From: Candidatus Aenigmatarchaeota archaeon
GTDB taxonomy: Archaea > Aenigmatarchaeota > Aenigmatarchaeia > Aenigmatarchaeales > Aenigmatarchaeaceae
Assembly (NCBI GenBank): GCA_017608545.1
Contig: JAFCFQ010000003.1
Span: 3,619-22,700, forward strand
Length of the DNA stretch: 19,082 nt
Direction of reading: 5' to 3'
The position numbers were made by a program, and so were the translations under genes. The notes below the pieces were generated by a model, which was not told where the DNA came from, ran no database searches, and saw nothing but the letters and a program-made list of their open reading frames with translations. Positions 13,678 through 19,082 of this stretch are shown piece after piece; positions within the stretch are counted from its first letter, which is position 1; each line of letters begins with the position of its first letter.

Positions 13678-15026
13678 GTGAAAAGAAGAAAAGTCATAGT
13701 CATGGGTGCTCAAGGTCGCGATTGATCTTAAGTTTTAAGCTTTTGATCCGTGATTATCATAACTTCAATGTTTTCTTTAGAAATAACAAGAAATATGAAG
13801 TTGTAGCTTTTACGGTTGCACAAATTCAAATGAAAAACAAAATTTATCCAAAATCATTAGCAGGAAAACTATATCCTAAAGGAATTCCAATTTTTCCTGA
13901 AAAATCTTTACCTAAGCTAATTGAAAAATATAAAGTTGATGAAGTTATTCTCGCGTATTCAGATTTATCTCATGAAGAAGTTATGCAAAAAGCTTCTCTT
14001 GTTTTATCTTGTGGAGCTGATTTTAAGTTAATGGGATCAAAAGAAACAATGTTAAAATCAAAAAGACCTGTAATAGCAATTACCGGTGTTAGAACAGGCG
14101 TTGGAAAAAGTCCCACCACAAGAAGGGTTTGTAGAATATTAAAATCTAGGGGAATCAATTTTGTTGTTATAAGACATCCTATGCCTTATGGAAACTTAGA
14201 AAAAATGATAGTTCAAAGATTTTCTAGCAAATTAGATCTAGAAAAATATCATTCTACGATTGAAGAAAGAGAAGAATATGAACCTCATTTAGAGGAAGGT
14301 AATATTGTTTATGCTGGTGTTGATTATGAAAAAATATTAAAACAAGCTGAAAAAGAAGCTGATTTATTAGTTTGGGATGGTGGAAACAATGATTTGCCTT
14401 TCATTAAACCTGATTTACATATAGTTGTAGCAGATGCCAGAAGACCTGGTCATGAGTTATTGTATTATCCTGGAGAAACGAATGTTAGAATGGCGGATGT
14501 TGTAATAGTTAATAAAGTTGATACAGCCAATCAAATTCATGTTCAACAAGTCATTGATAATGTTAAATCAATAAATAGAAATGCTGTAATTATAAAAGCC
14601 GCGATGGATAGATTTGTTGATAGACCTGAACTAATAAGGAGTAAAAGAGTTTTAATTGTAGAAGATGGTCCTACTTTAACTCATGGCAGTTTAGCTCATG
14701 GGGCAGGATGGATTGAAGCTAAAAATCTTGGAGCTTTTATAATAAGTCCTAGAGATAAAGCTGTTGGCTCAATAAAAGATGTTTTTGTTAAATATCCTCA
14801 TTTAGGAGCTGTTTTACCTGCAATGGGTTATTCCAGAAAACAGATGGAAGAATTACAAGAAACTATAAATAATGTAGATTGCGATAGTGTTTTAATTGGA
14901 ACTCCTGTTGATTTGAGAAATCTTTTAAATATTAACAAACCAGCTGCTAGAGTTAGATACGAAATAAGAGAAATTGGAAAACCTGATCTAGAAGATGTTT
15001 TAAGAAGATTCTTAAGAAAGATTTAA
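13678..15026 (+). CDS. COG2403-type GTPase (cyclic 2,3-diphosphoglycerate synthase-like), split by a BHB intron
   Basis: Spliced, exon 1 (13678-13722, 15 codons from GTG) joins exon 2 (13755-15026) into 438 residues. The N-terminus then reads VKRRKVIVMGAQGRDYHNFN, a glycine-rich nucleotide-binding loop conserved in this family (GRDFHNFN in homologues, from memory). Later motifs: P-loop GVRTGVGKS at 126-134, WDGGNND at 222-228 and NKVD at 268-271, giving a GTPase-like fold. Homologues are annotated as predicted GTPases or cDPG synthases (a methanogen thermoprotectant enzyme); the substrate here is unproven. Without splicing the frame stops at TGA 13723-13725. A GTG at 13665 is open through the insertion into exon 2 but lacks the glycine loop. 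The 3' end overlaps the convergent gene by 15 nt. Confidence 0.88.
13723..13754 (+). other. 32-nt bulge-helix-bulge intron in a protein-coding gene
   Basis: The insertion and its flanks fold into a complete hBHBh motif. Outer helix: GGU 13714-13716 with AUC 13756-13758 (one G-U). Central 4-bp helix: CGCG 13717-13720 with CGUG 13749-13752 (one G-U). Inner helix: GAUC 13724-13727 with GAUC 13745-13748. The bulges are AUU 13721-13723 and AUU 13753-13755. Archaeal splicing endonuclease cuts after the second bulge base, so the intron is 13723-13754. Joining gives GGT CGC GAT|TAT CAT AAC, the expected motif. GATT flanks both sites, so slight shifts yield the same mRNA. 32 is not a multiple of 3 and the intron opens with TGA. 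Confidence 0.9.
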
Positions 15027-15425
15027 ATCTTCTCTTCTAAAGTTGTAAATCCATTTATTATCTTCACTTAAAACTAGTATGATTTTGCCTCTTCTTTTTA
15101 CTATAGTTCCATCTATTTCCAAAGGTAAATCCATTCTAGCACCAAACTCTTTTTTCTCGTCTTCTATTTTTATCTCTTCTTTTTTTGTTATTTTTCTTAT
15201 TTTAGAAAACACATATCTTGGAGAAAGTAGAAGCTCGTAAAAAGCTTTATTTGGAGGGTGAGGAAAAGCTCTTTCAACAACATATGTTTTCCCCTTTTCA
15301 TCTCTGTAAAATACTAAAGGTTTCTCTATTGGCTCTCTCCAATCTACAGGAAAATCTAGATAATTATCTGGATTTGTTGGTCTTTTTGTCGTAAGATAAC
15401 TCAGTTTAATCTCTTTTTTAGGCAT
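15012..15425 (-). CDS. Unrecognised 137-residue protein downstream of smc
   Basis: I do not recognise a family. The N-terminal half reads LTTKRPTNPDNYLDFPVDWR and KPLVFYRDEKGKTYVVERAF, with a proline-rich turn HPPNKAFYELLLSPRYVF at about 57-74; then a highly charged lysine/glutamate stretch (about 75-95) and a beta-rich end (LEIDGTIVKRRGKIILVLSED and KWIYNFRREDL). No cysteines, membrane helices or catalytic signature are evident. It starts 27 nt after the smc stop on the same strand, so it is likely co-transcribed with xerA and smc. Its 3' end overlaps the split GTPase gene by 15 nt. A chromosome-related role is only suggested by position. Confidence 0.7.
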   Translation of the reverse strand: MPKKEIKLSYLTTKRPTNPDNYLDFPVDWREPIEKPLVFYRDEKGKTYVVERAFPHPPNKAFYELLLSPRYVFSKIRKITKKEEIKIEDEKKEFGARMDLPLEIDGTIVKRRGKIILVLSEDNKWIYNFRREDLNLS

Positions 15426-15452
15426 ATTTATAAATACACAAAAAAATTTAAA

Positions 15453-17930
15453 TTAACTTGGCATCCTTATTCCAACTAACTTGGATTCTCCATCTTCCAT
15501 AGAAACTCCATAAACACAATCAGCCTCTTGAATTGTAGCTTCATTATGAGTAATCACAATAAATTGAGAATTAGTAGAATACTTTTTAATTAACTCAACT
15601 GTTTTTTTAGTATTAGGTTTGTCTAATGCAGCATCAATTTCATCAAGAATATAAAATGGAGCAGGTCTGAACCTTTGAATAGCAAACAAAAAGGCTAAAG
15701 CTGTTAAGGTTTTCTCGCCACCAGACATCGCGTCAATGTTCATCATCTTTTTTCCTTTAGCGCTAGCTTCTATTAATAATCCACTATCCAAACCACCTAA
15801 AAGTCTTAAATCAGCTTCACCTTTCATTAAATCTCTAAAAACGATTTTGAATTCTTTTCTAATACCATCCAAAGTTTTCATGAAAACTTCTTTTCTTTTC
15901 CCTTCTATATCAGCTATTACTTCCAAGATTTTATTTCTCTCTTCAGTTAATTTATCAACTTTTTCTTTTAATTCATCGTAAACAATTTTCTGTTGTTCAT
16001 ATTCCTCCAGAGCTTTCATGTTTATCGCTCCAAGAGCATTAATTTTATTCATTGTCTCTTTGATTTTATTTTCTAAAACTCTTGGAGACAAGTTATAAGT
16101 TTCTGTCTTCTTATAATTCTCAAACTCTAACTTTAGATTCTCTAATTCAGCTTCAAACCTTGCTTTTTTTATTCTTAGTTTATTTATCTGCTCTTGATAA
16201 TTCATTTTTTCTTCAAACAACCTTTTTCTCTTATTTCTTAACGATTCGAGTTTCTGTTCCAATTTTTCCATTTCTTTTTGCATTTCTATTAACTCTTTAC
16301 TCTCTATTTTCTCTTTTGCTGTAAATTGTTCTAATTCTTTTTTCAACTTTATTATTTCGTTTTCCAATTTTTCTATTTCTTTTTGAAGTTGAATTTTATG
16401 AGAAGAGTACTTTTCTATTTCATCTCTTTCTATGAATGCTTTTTTTCTAGTATAATATCCACCTATAATTGCTCCTGATCTTTCTATTAAATCTCCGTCT
16501 AAAGTAACAAATCTCGCATTTCCAATACCAATTCTCTTTGCAGTTGAAATATCATCAACAATTAAAGTGTCTCCAAAAACATGAGAAAAAGCATTATAAT
16601 ATTTATTTTTAAATTCTATTAAGTCTAAAGCTATTCCAATTACCCCATCTTCAAAAACAAATTTTTTCAACTTCTTACTATCTCTTGGCTTTATTTTATC
16701 TAAAGGAAGAAATGTTGCCCTACCTATTTTATTTTTCTTTAAATACCTTACACATTCTATTGCAACATCTTTATTAGAAACTATTATATCATTTAAATGA
16801 GGACCTGCTGCAACTTCAATCGCTTTTTCATATTTTTTAGAAACTCTTGATAAAGAAGCTATTGTACCATAAACTCCTGTCCACCCGAGATTTAAAATGT
16901 CTTTAACAGCTTTGCTAACAGAGCTCTCAAGTTCTTTTTGTTTTAAAAATTCCAATCTTTTTATTATATCATTTATTCTTTCGATTTGATTCCTGTTCAT
17001 TTCGATTTTGTCTTCTTTTCTTCTGATTTCAGCTTTTAATTTTTCTACTTCTTTTATTATTGCAATATCTTTGCTTCTATCAAAAAGTCTTTTTGAGATT
17101 TTATCCTTCCTCTTTTCAATTTCATCTAATTCTTTGTCAATCTTTTCCAATTCTTTGTCAATTTCTCCAGATTTTATTTTTTCTATTTTTTCGTCAAGTT
17201 TTTTTATTGCATTTTCAGCAACTTTTAATTTTTCCTTTGCTAATGAAGCTCTTAATTTATCCAACTCAGTTGTTAGTTTTTGGTATTTTTGAGCAGTCTT
17301 TTTTTCTTCTTCTAATCTTTCCAAATTTGCTCTCTTTTCATTTAAAATTATATGAGATTCTTTAAGCCTCTCTTCAACTTTCAAAAGCTCTCTTTGCGCT
17401 TTATTCTTTTTTTCATCAAACTCTTTAATTCCAGAAATATCATCAATTATCTCTCTCCTTTCTATTGGACTCATCTCTATTACTTCTGTTACATCACCTT
17501 GTAAAATTATGTTGTGTCCATCTGGCTTAATTCTAGCAGGTCTTAAAATCTCTTGAATTTTTTCTCTTGTTACTGTTCTTCCATTTAGCTTGTAAATAGA
17601 AATTCCTTTTTTGTTTATTTTTCTAGAAATGAATATTTTATCTTCTTCAAAAGGAAACTCTTTTTCAGAATTATCGAACCAGATTGTAACTTTAGCAGAA
17701 TCTGCTGGCGGTCTTTTTTTCGTTCCATGAAATATCATTTCTAGCATTCTATCTGCTCTTAAACTTTTAGCAGAAATTCTACCTAAAACAAAACATATAG
17801 CATCTAGAATGTTTGATTTTCCACTCCCATTAGGTCCACAAATCACAGAAAAATTACTAGGAAATGTTAATAAAGTCTTTTTAGCAAAAGACTTGAAACC
17901 TTGTATTTCAAGCTTTTCTATTCTTGTCAT
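15453..17930 (-). CDS. smc: Chromosome segregation ATPase SMC with shortened coiled-coil arms
   Basis: An 825-residue SMC. Walker A GPNGSGKS at 32-39, Q-loop Q144, signature MSGGEK at 735-740, and Walker B YILDEIDAALD with catalytic E764 form the head. The hinge spans about 342-495, including GVYGTIASL, AAGPHLNDIIV and GDTLIVDD ... RSGAIIGGYY. The two coiled coils (about 171-335 and 498-680) are about 165-185 residues each, roughly half the 330 or so of usual SMCs (about 1,170 residues in total). Head and hinge are intact, so this is a short-armed SMC, not a truncation. GGTGAT lies just before the ATG. xerA ends 11 nt upstream; ScpA/ScpB lie downstream. Confidence 0.95.
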   Translation of the reverse strand: MTRIEKLEIQGFKSFAKKTLLTFPSNFSVICGPNGSGKSNILDAICFVLGRISAKSLRADRMLEMIFHGTKKRPPADSAKVTIWFDNSEKEFPFEEDKIFISRKINKKGISIYKLNGRTVTREKIQEILRPARIKPDGHNIILQGDVTEVIEMSPIERREIIDDISGIKEFDEKKNKAQRELLKVEERLKESHIILNEKRANLERLEEEKKTAQKYQKLTTELDKLRASLAKEKLKVAENAIKKLDEKIEKIKSGEIDKELEKIDKELDEIEKRKDKISKRLFDRSKDIAIIKEVEKLKAEIRRKEDKIEMNRNQIERINDIIKRLEFLKQKELESSVSKAVKDILNLGWTGVYGTIASLSRVSKKYEKAIEVAAGPHLNDIIVSNKDVAIECVRYLKKNKIGRATFLPLDKIKPRDSKKLKKFVFEDGVIGIALDLIEFKNKYYNAFSHVFGDTLIVDDISTAKRIGIGNARFVTLDGDLIERSGAIIGGYYTRKKAFIERDEIEKYSSHKIQLQKEIEKLENEIIKLKKELEQFTAKEKIESKELIEMQKEMEKLEQKLESLRNKRKRLFEEKMNYQEQINKLRIKKARFEAELENLKLEFENYKKTETYNLSPRVLENKIKETMNKINALGAINMKALEEYEQQKIVYDELKEKVDKLTEERNKILEVIADIEGKRKEVFMKTLDGIRKEFKIVFRDLMKGEADLRLLGGLDSGLLIEASAKGKKMMNIDAMSGGEKTLTALAFLFAIQRFRPAPFYILDEIDAALDKPNTKKTVELIKKYSTNSQFIVITHNEATIQEADCVYGVSMEDGESKLVGIRMPS

Positions 17931-17941
17931 AAATCACCATC

Positions 17942-18754
17942 TTACAGATTTTCGATTGGACTTTTTATATTCTTAATCGTTTGGTTACTTATCTGAGTGT
18001 ATATTTGCGTAGTGGTTATTCTTTTATGTCCAAGTAGTTTTTGGATAATTCTAATATCTATTCCACTCTCTAATAAATGAGTTGCAAAGCTATGCCTTAA
18101 AGTGTGAGAAGTAACCTTTTTTTTAATCTTAGCTTCTTTGGCAGCATTTTTGATTATTACTTGAGCAGTTTTTATTGAGATATGCTTTTCAGGATTCAAG
18201 CTACTATGAAAAAGCCATTTTGAATCTATATTTCTGGATTCTAAAAACTGTTTTATATCTATTTTTAATTTAGTGGAAAGCATTACTTGTCTATCTCTTC
18301 CACTTCTAATTATGATGATTCCCTCATCAAAAAGAATATCATTTATTTTAATTTTAACAGCTTCTGAAACCCTAGTTCCAGTTGCATAAATGAACTCAAT
18401 GAGAAGCTTGTGTTTTTTGTTTTTTGTTACTTTAATCATTCTTCTAATCTCTTCTTTTGTCAGAATAATTGGCAGTTTCTGTTCTTTTTTAGGTCTTTTA
18501 ATATCTAATTTCTTACCTAGAACTTCTCCATAAAAGAATTTTAATGCACTTATCGCAAAATTCGCTGTTATTTTTGTATAACCTTTTGAAAGTAGATGAG
18601 CAATATATTTTTTAACATCTACTTCATTAATTTCTTCGGGTAATTTTTTAATGAACATCAGAAAATCTTTGTTGTATGACAAGTATCCTTTCTTTGTTTT
18701 AGTACTGTAACCTCTTGCGTCCATTTCAAGTTTTAGTTTTTCAAATACATCCAT
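17942..18754 (-). CDS. xerA: Tyrosine recombinase, XerA/XerC-D type
   Basis: A 270-residue recombinase (from ATG 18754) with an N-terminal SAM-like core-binding domain (about 1-90) and a C-terminal catalytic domain. Catalytic residues in this numbering: R128 in ATGTRVSEA, H217 and R220 in HTLRHSFATHLL, H243 in LLGHKRITT, and nucleophile Y252 in TQIYT. The beta-hairpin Lys of GKGxK(D/E)R is replaced by SGRDR. Archaeal XerA resolves chromosome dimers at a dif site. The frame is open to 18841, but a TATA box at 18774-18783 lies inside that extension, favouring the later ATG. smc follows after 11 nt. Confidence 0.9.
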   Translation of the reverse strand: MDVFEKLKLEMDARGYSTKTKKGYLSYNKDFLMFIKKLPEEINEVDVKKYIAHLLSKGYTKITANFAISALKFFYGEVLGKKLDIKRPKKEQKLPIILTKEEIRRMIKVTKNKKHKLLIEFIYATGTRVSEAVKIKINDILFDEGIIIIRSGRDRQVMLSTKLKIDIKQFLESRNIDSKWLFHSSLNPEKHISIKTAQVIIKNAAKEAKIKKKVTSHTLRHSFATHLLESGIDIRIIQKLLGHKRITTTQIYTQISNQTIKNIKSPIENL

Positions 18755-18773
18755 AAGAAGAAATATGATTAAG

Positions 18774-18783
18774 TATTTATATA
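18774..18783 (-). promoter_or_regulatory. TATA box of the xerA-smc operon
   Basis: Minus-strand TATATAAATA, centred about 25 nt before ATG 18754, is a near-consensus archaeal TATA box placed for a leaderless transcript. It falls inside the longer open frame that extends to 18841 and so rules out that start. Confidence 0.65.
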
Positions 18784-18804
18784 CTTTTTTATTTAAATTT
18801 AAAG

Positions 18805-18825
18805 TAATAACGCAATACGTTATTA
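18805..18825. repeat. 8-bp inverted repeat with 5-nt spacer beside xerA
   Basis: TAATAACG (18805-18812) and CGTTATTA (18818-18825) are perfect inverted arms around CAATA. The centre is about 60 bp upstream of the xerA start codon. It could be an operator bound by a dimeric regulator or part of a Xer site; an odd-length 5-nt spacer does not match the usual 6-nt dif core. Confidence 0.55.
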
Positions 18826-18828
18826 TGT

Positions 18829-18840
18829 TGTTATATAACA
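18829..18840. repeat. 12-bp perfect palindrome upstream of the terminal gene
   Basis: TGTTATATAACA is perfectly self-complementary, starts 4 bp after the preceding inverted repeat and lies 37 bp before the plus-strand gene start. The TATA-like core may also serve as that gene's promoter. Function is not known. Confidence 0.45.
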
Positions 18841-18876
18841 TTGCTCAGTGCCGCCTAAAAATCATGTGAGGGGAGT

Positions 18877-19082
18877 ATGGATACAAAAAAATTGGTAAAG
18901 AAGATAGCAGAATTTCATAAAAACTATGAACTCAAATTCCTTCAGGATAGAATAAAAAGGAAGGATGTTTATTTAAGAAATCCTCAAGATGCTTTATTTT
19001 TTATTTTTTCTTTTTCGTTTTATCAAGGAAGAAGAGATGAAATATCACAACGGTTCGAAGAAAGGGCGAAAAATACACTTAA
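18877..19082 (+). CDS. Unrecognised protein, 5' part (gene runs off the window)
   Basis: An open frame from ATG 18877 to the window end, 68 codons, beginning MDTKKLVKKIAEFHKNYELK and continuing FLQDRIKRKD, then LRNPQDALFFIFSFSFYQGRRDEISQRFEE. A purine-rich GTGAGGGGAG precedes the ATG, a strong ribosome binding site. The charged helix, aromatic stretch (FFIFSFSFYQ) and following GRRDEIS.R.EE are distinctive but I do not recognise the family. It is divergent from xerA, with about 120 bp between the two start codons containing two inverted repeats. A function cannot be assigned from the visible third or so of the protein. Confidence 0.75.
   Translation, partial: MDTKKLVKKIAEFHKNYELKFLQDRIKRKDVYLRNPQDALFFIFSFSFYQGRRDEISQRFEERAKNTL

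Noticed and set aside
13665..13757. GTG 13665 as the true start giving a 453-residue GTPase with a Cys/His/Ser-rich N-terminus
   Set aside because: It overlaps the GGTGAG ribosome-binding site, lacks the conserved glycine loop encoded in the other frame upstream, and a canonical BHB fold explains the frame change.
13720..13757. Sequencing error or pseudogene as an explanation of the frame change in the GTPase gene
   Set aside because: A simple indel would not add 32 nt that form opposed 3-nt bulges and a 4-bp central helix with cut sites exactly restoring the motif; the remaining 423 codons are intact.
17008..17365. Plus-strand open frames opposite the SMC coiled coil
   Set aside because: They are Ser/Phe/Leu-rich mirror images of Lys/Glu-rich coiled-coil codons, with no family features.
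18755..18841. N-terminal extension of the Xer recombinase from ATG 18841
   Set aside because: A strong TATA box lies inside it, and the extension is hydrophobic and unlike Xer N-termini; ATG 18754 fits both.
1..19082. CRISPR arrays, insertion sequences or prophage
   Set aside because: No regularly spaced repeats, transposase or phage structural genes were seen; the Xer-type recombinase sits in a housekeeping operon.

Overview
The window reads as a stretch of core chromosome from an AT-rich archaeon, most likely a DPANN-type lineage. Evidence for an archaeon: aIF2-alpha, Nop10, S27e, L44e, RpoK, PCNA, GINS, an archaeo-eukaryotic primase, deoxyhypusine synthase, TATA boxes about 25 nt before start codons, and GGTGA-type ribosome binding sites. 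The primase is one chain carrying both the PriS catalytic domain and a PriL-like Fe-S domain, an arrangement known from Nanoarchaeum equitans, which points to DPANN. Lineage is an inference from gene content only.

Layout. 1-2627 (minus strand): a tight translation/transcription operon read as L44e, S27e, aIF2-alpha, Nop10, a small membrane protein, a PAC2-family chaperone and RpoK (cut by the window edge). 2718-7172: replication genes (Gins51, fused primase, PCNA, a small OB-fold protein), with deoxyhypusine synthase and an odd reading frame lacking an ATG. 7279-8202: a SpoIIM-like membrane protein and tRNA-Pro(CGG). 8270-11810: thymidylate and one-carbon genes (ThyX, a 51-residue membrane protein, SHMT, thymidylate kinase) plus a Nudix-like protein. 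11811-18841: a chromosome-organisation block (membrane-anchored winged helix, ScpB, ScpA, a COG2403/cDPG-synthase-like GTPase, an unknown 137-residue protein, a short-armed SMC and a Xer recombinase). 18877 to the end: start of an unrecognised gene.

Main discovery: the GTPase gene at 13678-15026 is interrupted after codon 15 by a 32-nt insertion (13723-13754) that folds with its flanks into a complete archaeal bulge-helix-bulge splicing motif: outer helix 3 bp, central helix 4 bp, two 3-nt AUU bulges on opposite strands, inner helix 4 bp. Cutting each bulge after its second base and joining the ends restores the glycine-rich GRD-YHNFN motif expected of this family. Unspliced, the true frame hits UGA as the very first intron codon, while an accidental open frame from an upstream GTG (13665) hides the problem from gene callers. 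This looks like a protein-coding BHB intron, otherwise best known from crenarchaeal Cbf5 mRNAs.

Other points: the SMC is only 825 residues because both coiled-coil arms are about half the usual length; xerA, smc and scpAB lie within 7 kb; small membrane proteins are embedded in the ThyX-SHMT and ribosomal operons; and two inverted repeats lie beside xerA.
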